A stretch of 64,000 nucleotides of DNA from Lineolata rhizophorae. Lineage: Eukaryota; Ascomycota; Dothideomycetes; Lineolatales; Lineolataceae. A model generated the notes under the pieces. It did not search any database. It was not told where the DNA came from and saw only the letters and a program-made list of their open reading frames with translations. A program made the position numbers and the translations under genes. The stretch spans positions 704,232-768,231 of the forward strand of contig MU001681.1 of the NCBI GenBank assembly GCA_010093515.1, written 5' to 3'. Numbering within the stretch: the stretch's first letter is position 1; every line of letters starts with the position of its first letter. Below, in pieces: positions 24,334 through 36,108 of this stretch.

Positions 24334-24343
24334 NNNNNNNNNN
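24334..24343. other. Assembly gap (10 N) in a poly-G tract
   Basis: Ten N flanked by G-runs on both sides (GGGGG before, 17 or so G after). The true length is unknown. Confidence 0.97.
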
Positions 24344-24970
24344 GGGGGGGGGGGGGGGGCTGGTTGGTGGTGGTGTAACTGGCTGGATGGGTTTTCGGAT
24401 TCGGTGGTGCGGAATTGTGCTGTGGCTTTGCGAGTGAAGAGAGATGATGTGCGGGAATTGTAGGTTGTTAAATAGAAGTAATGGCACCCATGTGTTTTGA
24501 ACGTTCACGTGGTTTGTGTAGGACTAGGAGAGGGCGCTGCTTACCTTGTGACCGGGGCACCATCTTTTATGCAGAGGGTCCTGCCCCAAACTTCCGTAGA
24601 AACTCGAGCTTCTTTTATTCGTACCGCGACCTATCTTGCCTTCGAGTCGTGATCCGAGTGAGTTCCACTTTTCAGAGCGACATGCTGACCACTTACTTCC
24701 CTCGGCTTAGCTCTATTCCGCATCGTAATAGAGCATCTACCTTCTACCTTGTAACTTTAACTGCTGTTTAGCTTCTTTTAAAGTTATGTTTAGCTACAAT
24801 GGTCGAAATTATCAGAGGAGACATATTTTGAGCACTGGAAAGGTTTGGTTGGAGAAAGCTATTCGCCTATAAAGGGATGAACGCACGGCTGTATCGGATG
24901 GAACCTTCGGCCACCTGAGTAGGGCTAAAGGTGACTAGGTGGGGGGGGAGCATTGATCGTAAATTTATAT

Positions 24971-24991
24971 CTCCGGCACTACGTGCCGGAG
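24971..24991. repeat. Perfect inverted repeat, 9-nt arms
   Basis: CTCCGGCAC-TAC-GTGCCGGAG in AT-rich gene-free sequence. Could be a hairpin, a binding site or an element remnant; nothing nearby decides. Confidence 0.8.
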
Positions 24992-25479
24992 GAGGCCATT
25001 GTTGGGAATCGCTTCCTATAGTTACCACCGATTAGTTTACAGCTAATGATTTATGCTCGTCCCCTGAATGGCGCTTGCCGGATTCAGTATCTCAAGTACG
25101 CCTTGGAACTTAATGCTGGAAGTAGCTATAAGATAGCCATCAATAACAAGCTTTTGAAAAACTGCAAAACCCCGCATCTCCATTCATCAGTCTATGCCTG
25201 TTGGGAGATTGCTTAGGCTCAAAAGTGCATTCGCTTCCGATGTGTACAAAACCAAAACACCGCATTCAGGAGCTAAATTCCTGGTGTCCTATGTTTCCAA
25301 GGTAGGCCACCACAACCATGTACCAACACCGTGCGCTCCGAACCGATGAACGTATCTACAAGTCACGAGTCGACCAAAGCAAAGGGCCGCCCCACGGAAC
25401 CAGTGCAAATCACACAAGTCAGACCAGCCGAGCACCGGAACTCCACCGCCGTCCCCTATTGCTACTGGAAGAACAACGT

Positions 25480-27464
25480 CTACTCCTCCTCCTGCCTCAT
25501 ATGACTCGGCAAATTCCAGCTCGCGTAATCCTGATGCACAAACGCCCGATCGACCATGGGCACGCTCTCGAGCACGTACTGCAGGCTCTCGCCCAAATCG
25601 TGGCTGTCCCTCAGGCTGGTGCCCTCGTCCAGGACGATGTCGACCTCGACGTTGAGCTTGTCGCCGACGTGGTAGGCCTGCAGGCCCTGGATCTGGCGTA
25701 TCGTCTTGGCGAAGCGCATCGTCAGATAGAGCAGCACGTTGCGCTCGTCGGCCGACGCGGCCGCGCCCGACAGGTTGCGGATGTGGGTGAGCGAGGTGCG
25801 CGACCAGTTGGCGATGACGTAGAAGGAGAGCGCGATGCCGCCGACGGGGTCGAACCACCAAACGTTGGCGTAATAGCCGACTGCGGGGAAGCGTGTCTTG
25901 TCAGCTGGCCGATCGTGACATGGAACGATGCGGCAAATGTGCAGGAGCCGGATTAACTTGTCGAAGCGGAGCCCGGTCCGGACTTACTGAGCGGGAAAAT
26001 GATGCTGAAAATGTTGAACACCACGTCCGTCATGGCGTCCTGCGCGAGCGCCTGCACGCTCGAGTTCTTGATGAACCGGCACCAGAGCCAGCAGAGGAAC
26101 TTGACGACGACGGTGGAGGCCATGATGGCGACGGCGGGGATGGTGAGCTCGACGAGCGTCTCGTCGCCAGACGTGAGGCGCGAGAAGCCCTCGATGGCTA
26201 CCTGGACGAACGAGGTGATCATGATGATGGAGAAGACGAGCACGCCGATGGGCTCGAGCCGGCGGCGGCCCACGGGGTACGCGTACTGGTCGCGGCGCGA
26301 GATCATGCGCGTCGTGGTCCAGACGATGGCCGTGGAGAGGAAGTCGAGGGCGGCGTCGACGAGCGAGGCCAGTACCGAAATGGACGAAGTCAGCACCGTG
26401 ACGATGATCTTGAGCACGAGCAGGATCGAGTTGGCCGCTAGGTTGATGTAGATGGCCACCTTAACGATGTTGTCCTGCGAGTCCGTCTCGTCGTCCGGGT
26501 CGTACTGCGGGATCTTGGTCAGGTCCTCCTCCTCCCCGCCGTCCTGCTCGTCGCCTTCCACTTGGCCGAGCAAGGGCGACTGTTCGTCGGGCACTTTGTA
26601 CAGGTTTCGAGGCGTGCGCTTGACCTTGACGGGAGGCGTGTTGTTGCTGTTGGCACTCGACGTCTTGTCCACGCTCTTGGTGCTCGTGTTGAACAGCTCC
26701 GCGCCATTGAGCTCCGGCGACGACGGCGACGAGTTGCTCGACTCCTCCGCAATAGTCGGCGGCACGTCGATGCCTTGCTGCGGCTGATTGTACTCCTGGA
26801 TCAGGCTGTGCGGGATCGACGAGTCGAGCAGCCGATCGATGTAGATGTACTGCTGGATTAAGAAGTTGTTCCGCTCGTAGTACTTCCGGATCGGCTTCTT
26901 CATCCTGCTCAGCTCCTCGTCCGTCTTGAAGTACTGCGCCCACTTGTACCGCGGGTTGCTGTTCCCGATCAGCCGCTGGCTGCGCATCTGCGGCGTCATG
27001 AGCACCTGCGCGCCCATGCTTATGCGCCGGTCGTCCCTGTCGCCGCCGCCCCACGCCGCGCCCAGCCCCAGCGCGCTCGCCTGCCTCCCTCCTATCCCTC
27101 CTCCTTCAGACTCCGCGCCGCCAACATCGCCGTTCCCGAACTCCAGCCCCGCCTCCAGGTCCCCGTGCTCCCCCTCGCTCGCCCAGGGCCCCCTCGCCCT
27201 CGTCACCGGCGCGCCTTCGCTCGCGCCCCGTATCGAGCTCGGCCTCCGTGACACCGCCCTCGCTCCCGCCTGGTGATGCAAGTGCGAAAGATTGGAGCTT
27301 GAGAGCGACTGGATGAGCCCTGGCAGCGCTTGGCCACGCGTCGACAGCATGGAGCCGCCGGCGGATTCGGAGCCCGGGCCCCCGCCATCCGCGGCGAGCG
27401 GAAGGAAGCCTTTCAAGCTGGGGAGGCGGTATGTTCTCGGCGGAGACTCGTCGTCGGCGGCCAT
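25480..27464 (-). CDS. Cation diffusion facilitator, manganese type (two exons)
   Basis: Proton-coupled metal efflux or sequestration transporter. Model: 27464..25988 and 25880..25480; 625 aa. A long cytosolic N-terminus (about 1-340, Ser/Gly-rich, then acidic) precedes the membrane domain starting at VAIYINLAANSILLVLKIIV. The metal site motifs are D-x3-D in TM2 (LVDAALDF) and D-x3-D in TM5 (AQDAMTDVVFN); zinc CDFs normally have H-x3-D, so the Asp pairs point to the Mn group (MTP8/MTP11-like). The intron falls right after TM5 (PL/IGYYANVWWFDPVGG). The cytosolic C-terminal domain follows (GDKLNVEVDIVLDEGTSLRD). Its membrane is not decided by sequence; Golgi, vacuole or plasma membrane are all possible. 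Confidence 0.88.
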
Positions 27465-28576
27465 TATGGGTGGGTGGTGTGAGGTAGCGGGTCGTCGTGA
27501 TGGACTCGAAGGTACGCGGAGTCGCGACTCGAATGTTGGGACGGCGCGTGGGTGGACTGGGGGGATGTGGTCGAGGTGAAATGTAGCGTCTTGCGTTCGA
27601 CAGGACAGCTGTCATTCAGACCTGGACAAGCTGGACTACTGCGCGGCGCAATGCGGCGCAAGCAAATCGCTCGCCTGGTGGAGCTGCCGCTAGCTTTCTG
27701 GAAGTGGCGAGCTAAGGGCGGAGGCAATGGCGCCGGTATCGAGGAGCGAGCGTGCAATCCGGCCGCGCTGTCGTAGAGTGTCGCGTAGAGCGAGCGGCGC
27801 GCAGATCCTATCGAGGAAGCATGGCGGGCGCCATCGAACACGTTTGGCGTGTAGAATTGGCCTGAGGGAGCGGCGCGGCTGGGCTCTTAACAGAACCATC
27901 CTGTTCTCTTGGCGTTGGCGGACTGACGGAGGGCGAAGCTCGACGCCGAGTGGATGGGCCGGTCCGCTCTGGCGCGCACTTTGCTTATTCCCTGCGCGCT
28001 GCTCGTATGACTCGGAATTTATTTTTCAAAAGCAACAAACTCGGCTTTTGACTTGTGTTTGTGGCAGTCACGCTTGGACATGCCTAGAATAGCACGTGGA
28101 ATGACTTGAATGAATTAGCTTGAACTTTTGAAGGACAAGCCTAGAGGTTCTGCAAATCTGATAATCTGCAGCCAGCAGTTAATCTGTCTGTGTGCCTCCT
28201 GTCCCTGAATCTAGCTAAAAGAAAAGAAAAACCATTAAAGCACGCCTGCACTGTCCGCGCCGTTTTCTTTCTCCTCCAGCTGCCCGTGTCTACTCTAGAC
28301 TGGTAATTGCATTGCCGGAAATGGAAGAGTCTAGACCGAGTTTTCTCTCCTCACCGGTCGAATGAAAGCTGCCGCCTGAAGAAAAGCCTTGCTTGAAAGG
28401 AAAGGAAAAAAAAAGAGCACTGCCTTGGAAATGCATCGAGGACTTGGCTGCTCTAAGCTTGATGCTTCCGTATATGATACCACACAAAACTCGTACAAGT
28501 ATACGCTTTTGGTTTTTAGCATTGAAGCCGCAGCCCGAACCCAGCACCGACGCGGAGCAAAATGAATTGCCCGCAT
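27465..28576. other. Intergenic: CDF promoter and RAD16 3' flank
   Basis: About 1.1 kb. GC-moderate near the CDF start, AT-richer beyond 28000. Open frames overlap each other and show no domains. Confidence 0.45.
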
Positions 28577-31500
28577 TTAAGTGCCGCGGAAGAGGAACTG
28601 AAGGTCCTCGGGGCTGAGCTTGTCCATAGCCACCTTGTCGTGGTTGATGGTGCTGTTGATCATGTTGGCCTTCTTCTCCTGCAGCATTACCATGCGGCTC
28701 TCGACCGAGTCCTCGATGCATAGACGGGTGATGACGCAAGGACGCTTCTGGCCGATGCGGTGGCAGCGGTCCGCGCTCTGCCACTCCGCTGCTGGATTCC
28801 ACCACCTGTTTGTCTTATTGTTAGAATTGGAATTGAAATGATGGTCCGCGATACTTTATGACTAGCAGATGGGCCGGACTTACGGATCAACAATAAACAC
28901 GCGGCTCGCCTCCGTCAGATTGAGCGCCACACCGCCAGCCTTGAGGCTGACCAGGAAGACCTCGACGTCGGCGTTGTTCATGAAGTATTCGATGCTCTTC
29001 TGGCGCTGCGCGGGGCTCATGCTCCCGTCCAACATGACCGTATTGAAGCCCGCGCGGCGCAGGCGCCACTCGATGAGCTGCAGCATGCTGGTGAACTGGC
29101 TGAAGACGATGGACTTGAGCGTCTGCTTCTTGGAGCGCAGCTGGAACAGATCGTAGATGAGCATTTCAATCTTGGTCGACGACGTCCAGTTCTCCATCTT
29201 GATGCGGTTGATGATGGAGTTGGAGTGTACGAGATCCGTGTCCTGCTCGATGTCTGGCTGGTCCAAGTCAATCTCGAGCGCGATGTGGCAGCGAGGGCAG
29301 TCGGCCGAACTGTCATTGCCTTCGCACGTCTCGACGTAGCTCAGAACGCACGAGCGGCAGAACTCGTGCTTGCAGCGCGAACGGATCGCACCTTCGGCCG
29401 GCTCGTCGCAAATGTTGCAGACGAGCACGTTTTGACCGTCTTCGGCGTGCTTCTTGAGGAGAAGGTCCGGATGATCAGCAACCTGGCGCATCTGCATGAT
29501 GAGACCGAAAATGTTGGCATAGTTGTTAAGCATCACACCGCGAGAAACGTAGGTGTCGAATTGGCGTGAGCTGTTCGTCATGATGCTGCTCGAGAAGTCG
29601 CGTTCAATCTCGCCGAAGAATTCATTGCGCAAGACAATCTCTTTGGCCGGGAGTTCCTGGTGGGGTTTCAGCATTAGATCTCGAGTCCAAAGATATGCAT
29701 GGCGCGACTTACCATTGAAGACGTGTGATCGCGCTTGACACGGCGCAGCATGATCCGCGACGTGATCAAATGCAGCTTGTCCAGGGCTTCTTCACGAGCT
29801 TCGGCATCGTATCCAGTGATGGGGTTAAGGAGCTCCTGGTTAAACACCGACACGTGTTCTGAGCCACTATGTTTGCAGTAGCTGCAACGGTAGTCCTTGT
29901 CCAAAGACCAGTGGATCTGGGCGCACTTGCAGCGCTTGCAGAAATAATCTGCAAAAGGCCGAATACCGAGGAACCTAATGAGCGAGAAAAATTCGCCGAT
30001 GCGGTTCTGCACTGGCGTTCCAGATAAGCACCACTTGTACGTGCCTTTCAGAGCAAAGCAGGCCTTTGCAACACCAGTTGTGCGCTGCTTGATGCTATGC
30101 GCCTCGTCAAGAATCAAGCGATGGAAGTGAATGGCATGTAGCGGCGACATTTCCTTAACGAGATCTTCGCCTCGGCTCCATCCTTTCGTTTCCTTGCGGT
30201 GCAAGGATTCCAAGCTGTTGTAAGAGACCATGATAACGTCAAACTTCTTTAGTTCCTTCACAGTCATCTTCTTCGTTTTCGTGTTTGTCGAGTGGTAAAC
30301 AAGCACCTTGAGCTTGCCGTCCGTATATTCACCGATCTCGTTCGACCACTGCATCAACGCCACAGGAGGCACAACAACCAGAGTCGGGTTCTTCGCGGGA
30401 TAGTCTGACATGATGAGAGACACGGCCTGGATCGTCTTGCCCATGCCCATCTCGTCACCGAGAAGGCCGCCCTTGTACTGCGTTTTTTCCTGCTTAATCA
30501 TCCAATTGAGACCCTCAAGCTGGAATCCCTTGAGCTTGCGGGAGATGGATGCGGGTTGCTTGGCCTTCTCCGTGGGAATGATGGGCACCTTTTCGAGATC
30601 GTCCCACATCGAATTCAATCCCGGGTGGGCAGTTTCAAGCTTAATACGCTCGCGCTTCTTCCGACGCGCAACAGGATCCCACTCGTAGCCGTTATCCCGA
30701 TAGTCCGCGGCCATTCGTGAGGCGACAATCACATTGAGATCCTCACGGGCCCGAGCATCATCAATGGTGTACGTTGCGGGCGCTGGGCGAGCGGGCAAAG
30801 CACTTCCACCATTGGAACGACGCTTAGTACCGGAACGTCCCTCAATAAACTCCGCCTCATCGGATTCAGCGGAAGAGAGATCATCATCATCATCGGATTC
30901 CTCAAATTCGGACCCGTCGCTGAGGAGGACGTCCATGTCAACGTCTGGATCGAGCACAATCGCTTCACGCTTGCCCCGCTTCGCGGGCTGTTTATGCTTT
31001 TTTGACTTGGCCTTGTCGAGCAAAGTACTAGCTTTGTCCTCTTCGTCGTCTTCTTCCTCATCCAATTCAGAGTCAGGCACGTCGAAGTCATTCTTCTTGG
31101 AGGCACTCGAGTTCATCTTGGGACGCTTGGCGCCGACATCCTGGTATTCTTCTTCTTGCAGACGGCGCGCGAGCTCCTCGTCGCCTAGGGTGTCATCGTC
31201 GTCAACATGGTAACCGTTGGTCTGCCGCTTCCTCTTGGTGTTGTTTGCCAACGACTCGGACAAGGACATGGAGCCAAAATTCGGGCGATGCTTCTCGCTG
31301 CCGCCGGTCGCCGGCGTTATCGAGGCGCTCGTGGCAGGCGTTTCGTAATCGGCCGAGTTATCGCGGGTAGACATGGCTCCGATTTCGAGCGAAGAAGCCG
31401 AGTCCCAGGCCTTGTTACCCCTACGGGTCCTAGAGGCAATGCTTGTGGTAGGCGACGCCTTGGATGAGCCGCTGTTGTCGATGATCACGCCGGCAAATTG

Positions 31501-31902
31501 TCTGGAAGTCCTGGGTGGTTGCTTGGAGACGGCGGGTCTGGGACGCGGTTCCACGCTTTCCGGCTCGCTCAACCTGTCGTCGTCACAGCTGTCGTCAACG
31601 ACCTTGGAATTACGCAGGCGACTCGGACGGTTGGCCGAGCGCGTAACTCCGGCCGAAAGCCGCGTCGAACGTCTTGCAGGCGATGATGCCTTGGGGGCTG
31701 TGGTGGAGAAGCTGAGTGTAAGTGGAAAGGTTTCGGAGGCAAACACGAAGAAAGAATGTAATGAGGCCGCCTAAGAACCTGCTAGGCAGCAGCCAGCATC
31801 GGCGGCCAAAAGGGCCACGGCAGAAATGGGGCGGGGGCAGAGGGCACGATTTTCCTTACTTGAAGAGGCCGCCGAGAGGTTAGGCTTCGCCGGTCGGCCC
31901 AT
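28577..31902 (-). CDS. RAD16: DNA repair ATPase/E3 ligase RAD16 (four exons)
   Basis: Snf2-family ATPase of global-genome nucleotide excision repair, acting with Rad7 on non-transcribed DNA, and part of a ubiquitin ligase. Model: 31902..31860, 31697..29713, 29656..28884, 28805..28577; 1009 aa. Residues 1-330 are disordered with acidic blocks. Helicase lobe 1: DEMGMGKT at 429-436, DEAH at 545-548, then [13 protein letters not shown]. Between the lobes are a Cys cluster (CKRCKC...CSYCKHSG) and a C3HC4 RING finger from C756 (CNICDEP...CKHEFCRSC...CPRC), the layout that separates RAD16/RAD5-type proteins from other Snf2 ATPases. Lobe 2 has [20 protein letters not shown] and, across the last intron, [14 protein letters not shown]. 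It ends DLQFLFRGT. Confidence 0.95.
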
Positions 31903-32992
31903 GGTGAGCGTCAGGTGCGAACTGCAATCACGAACGCAGTGACACGTAGGCTCTGCAGGCAGCCGGCAGCACCGGGAAGCACGAGCTGCTGGAAAGCCAA
32001 AAGAGGGGTGAGGCGTAGGTTGGGAAAGGCGCATGCAGTCAATCAGCTACTGGAGGGGGTGGATGGTGCAGGTTCACTCGGCCGGAGGGCACCCCTGGGA
32101 CGAGACGGCTGGGTGCCGACTTAGCCCGCGGGAGACGCGCCAGTGGCCAAAAAGATCACCCGCCCCTCGACGCGCCTTGCACGCCTTCTGCAAGGCGATC
32201 CCGCTCGCCCGCACGCAAACTTGGAACTAGAAAGCCTCGCGACGCCTCTGGATGTCTCAAACGGGCCAACGAATCCCTGAACCGACAGTTCTTGAGTCCT
32301 GCTGCCGCGGGCCGTCGCGGTAATGCAGCCTCCCACCAAACGCGGTCGCGACCGGAGTCACGTGGACGCTAAGCCCGGTCTGGATTACTTATGGACGCTA
32401 AGGAGAGTAGGGTTGAGATGAGTTGCACAGTCGGGTGTCAGTTCAGCCACTCCGGCAGATGAGGCTGTTACAATAAGCCTCCTGGCCAGCTGGAGATTAC
32501 CTCTGTTTTACGTAGTGGGCGTGAAACTATGTTCTATATATTATCAACTGCTTGAAGAGCAGGGTATGTTATCACTTGTCCCGCTGCACGCTATGATGGT
32601 GAAGGTTTGAGTGTATTGAGGATGTCTGGTGCTATTGGACCTTGTTCTAAGTTTCGTTAGCCCTGCCATTAGAGTGACTATTAAATTTGGAGAGTCAGCT
32701 AAGGGTTTTTAGACCTCCTGATTCACAACACCTAGCTCTAGCTAGGTCCAAGTAACCCATCAAAAAGCCATATCGATTAAGCTCAAAATAACCATACCAA
32801 TAATTAAACATGCTAAGATAATGGACTGAGTTCCATGAGCACGAGGAAGCTCTCACCGCAGCAAACGCTCTAATGGAATTCTTGAGGCTTGGTTTTAGTG
32901 TGCGTTGACACATGATAATGCAGCGACACGTCTATATGGTTTTATACATACGATGAGACAGTATTGTACACTGTGCCACTAGCAGAGAGAGA
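31903..32992. other. Intergenic: RAD16 promoter and MRPL7 3' flank
   Basis: The first 450 nt are GC-rich; 32480-32990 is AT-rich. No gene is supported. Confidence 0.45.
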
Positions 32993-34235
32993 TCAGTCCA
33001 CGAGTTTACCATAAAACGGCACTCCCATGGATCGTAACAACATCCTCGCATCCCTGTCTGTGACAGCCGAAGTCTTGATGGTGACGTGGGCACCCGGAAT
33101 CATCTTGGCCGGATACCTGATTATCATCATAGTCAGCAACCCTCATTCAATCGTAATATGCAACAGACCAAAATTGCCAAGCACTTACATATCATAGTTG
33201 ACTTCAATCTCCGGGAACATGGCCACCTCCTCGGGAGTCAAGCCAAACGTGATATTCCCATAGCTATCCCCCGACGTGCCCTTGATCCCCTTGAAATCCC
33301 TGATGCGCGGGAACACGACCTCGACAACCTTGGCCAGGAAATGATACATATCCTCGCCCTGGAGGTCCACCGTGACCGACACGGGCCGGCCCTTCTTGAC
33401 GCCCCAGTTCTGGACGCTCTCCTTGGCCTCGTGCACCTGTGCCCGCTTGTTCGTGATGGCCTGGACCGCCATGCCGGCCACGTGCAGGTAGCCGCTGTCC
33501 TCCATGGCCTGCCCGACCATCGAGTGCACCGTAATCTCGCGCAGCCGGGGCACGTTGCGGAACGTGATGGGCTTGCGGGCCGGCAGGAACATGCCGCCGC
33601 GCGGCGGCCGCGGCACCCGGTTCTTGAAGTACGGGTTGTCGCCCACCCAGGGTCGCAGGCCGCGCGCCTTGGCCACAATCTCCATGCCCGGCGGCGCGTG
33701 CTGGTAGTTGAGCGTTAGGAGGTCCGGCGCGATGGTCGACTCCCACGTCTGCTCCAGGCGCGGCAGGCTGAAAGGCCCGGGCACGAATTCTCGCGAGGAC
33801 GGATCGGTGGGCGGAGGGGGCTGGTGCGGATGCAAAGGACCGCGGTAGTATCGCGGGGAACGGAACTTGTACCTGTGGAATTCGGAAGTGGCAATCGTCA
33901 ATTGAGGGAAGGTCTGGCGCCGCCGAAATTGTCCGCGCTTCGTTGAAGGGATTACTGCCGCAATCCCGACCCCTGGGAAATGATAAGACCTACCTACTCG
34001 ACGGCAACTGCCTTCTCCGCGATCGAGCGCGCGCAATCGGATCGTAATTCTTGACAAGCTCCTCGTCCGGCCCCGTGCTGTTGAGTGACGCCTCCGTCTC
34101 GATATCCGGGTCCGCTGCCGTCGTCGCGAGTCGTCGGCACTGCTGCTGCGCCGGCCACGCCGGGCGAAGGGATAATGATCTGGCGTCTTGCGACAAGGAA
34201 GCCCCCATTCGGGAGCAAAACTCCCGCAGAGCCAT
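32993..34235 (-). CDS. MRPL7: Mitochondrial large-subunit ribosomal protein uL5m (three exons)
   Basis: Central-protuberance protein of the mitochondrial 54S subunit. Model: 34235..33994, 33872..33189, 33116..32993; 349 aa. Residues 1-45 are Arg/Ser/Ala-rich without acidic residues, a mitochondrial presequence. The uL5 core lies in exon 2: PRLEQTWESTIAPDLLTLNY, KPITFRNVPRLREITVHSMV, the VKKGRPVSVTVDLQGEDMYHF stretch, and RDFKGIKG with GNITFGLTPEEVAMFPEI. Exon 3 completes the C-terminus (YPAKMIPGAHVTIKTSAVTD). The longer-than-bacterial length comes from the N-terminal extension, as in other fungal MRPL7. Confidence 0.93.
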
Positions 34236-36108
34236 TGCGGACGCGACGGCGGCCTCGATGCGGATGGGTTGAAGGGACGAAGCTTTCGAACGTCGACAGC
34301 TTCAGGCGATTTGCGGGATGCGGCCCTTGCAAGCATCGGCGCGCTAGCCTCGCGTGGCTGTGCGTGTGGCTTGCCCTTCTCATACGCCACACTAGTCACT
34401 CTAAACTTCGAATTAATTTATTTCGAAACTGAAAATTTTGCTATATTTGAGGAACGCCTCATTGGAACAGTTGCAACTACTATCGTGGATTATTTCAAGT
34501 CTAGTCCCCATTGGACATGGCTATTGTTGTGTTCATAATCTTCTTCAGCGGGTACATAACTTCCCAGCCCAATAATTCTACATGTCGAGCTCTTCTAGAT
34601 AATGTACGAGACAACAACCGCGGTAAACCTACAAGGAACGAGTATTTTCAAGCACTTGCCTGGTCAAGCGCAGCTATAAGCGGAATTCGCAATAGCGATT
34701 GAGTAGTCGGTATCGAAGCTAGTTGAGGAGATTTGCTCTGGCAAGGCTGAAGGTGGTCCAGAAAGTTAAACATATTCGTACTAATGCAGCTACATGGGCA
34801 AAAGCTTACGAAGTAAAGGTCGTAAGGGATTACGGCTTAAGGTGACTTACTTCCTGTAGGATCGCCGTGAAGTGGAGGATCTGTCTCCCGGACAGTCGTC
34901 GCAACTGAACGCGTCGAGTCTCCCGCAGAGCTTGTGGTTGTGCCGCCTGTGCATGAGCGAGGAGTAGTTCCGGGTTCGTAACCAGCTTTCGAGCAGTAGT
35001 TCATATATGGATCCATTTATGGCCTTGGCTCCGAAGGTGGTGCTCCAAATACCGCCTGCAAAAAAAATCCGTTGCGAAGAGCCCGACAGCCGAATTAAAA
35101 TAGAAGAAGAAAAAGAAAAGAAAGGTCCGTATCTCAGCTCACCAACTCATGAAGAATACCTCCATGTCCCAACGGTATATCTAGTTCTGATGTTGGAGTC
35201 AAATCCCAAGTAAAGGGCCCCAACGCGCATTCACTGCTGCTTTGTACGAAGTCAAAAAAGCCAACAACGCAAGGCCAACAACCCAAACTCCCAAACTAGC
35301 ACTCCACTTAACCTTCCCAGCTCAGCATAACATAATTCCGCATCCCTCACCTCATCAACAGCATTCTCGATCCTCGATTCTCACGTCGAGCATTCTCTGC
35401 CGGCCGCCACGTTAGTAAGGCTGTGGAACCAAGCACTGCCAAGCCGGCTCGCCCGTCCGTTTCCGGGGTAGAGTAAATCAGTAGCGCAGGCCTCGACGCC
35501 AGTAGGCAAGTCTCAGGGCCGATTTACGTTTCACATGGCAGGCATATCTGTGGGCGCGTTCACTTGGCTTATCGTGTAGGCGTCGTCCTCACAGCTTGGG
35601 TGCACAAAAGTCTCGTGTCCACCCGACACACACAAGTACTATCAGTATGTATCCCTTTTCGTCTAGAGTCCCACCTTATCTTATAGAAAAGCCACACGTC
35701 TGAGCTCTCCATGTCCCTCGTGTGCTATGTACGTTTTGCCCAATCAACCAAATACAAACATGGGGTATACACATGATGCTCCAGCCTAAGTAATAACAAC
35801 AGGTACAGAACCTAAGAATATACCAGGCCGCGCAAATCGCACCCAAACCAGCCCGTCCTCGAGCAAGTTTCCACCACCACTTCTCGCGAGCTACGAGTAT
35901 GAAAATTACGAAAACAAACAAGAGCGCCTAAGTACTCCGCAGGCAATGCAATAAACGCCACGCTCGTTTTTGTGCGTCCGCTCACGCCAACGCCTCGCCA
36001 TACGCCGCTTTCCCACTGCTGGTCGGGCACCCTCCTCCCATTATCCACTCGGGGGTTAAGCGTCATCCTGACCTTTTAGCTTCTCATCTACGGCTGCGCC
36101 CATTCATC
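34236..36108. other. Intergenic: MRPL7 promoter and 3' flank of the ubiquitin protease
   Basis: About 1.9 kb of mixed composition. Small open frames (34511-34702, 35007-35213) have no features of genes. I see no repeats or RNA genes. Confidence 0.45.

Larger units (their letters stand above)
23483..25479. other. Convergent intergenic region INO80 / CDF transporter, with assembly gap
   Basis: About 2 kb. T-rich after INO80 (23720-24200). Bases 24334-24343 are N within a G-run, an assembly gap. Beyond 24600 the sequence is AT-richer; a hairpin lies at 24971-24991. A 96-codon open frame at 24481-24771 has no features I can support as a gene. Confidence 0.5.

Noticed and set aside
24481-24771. 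96-codon plus frame beyond INO80
   Set aside because: Random-looking composition, no homology that I recognise, next to an assembly gap.
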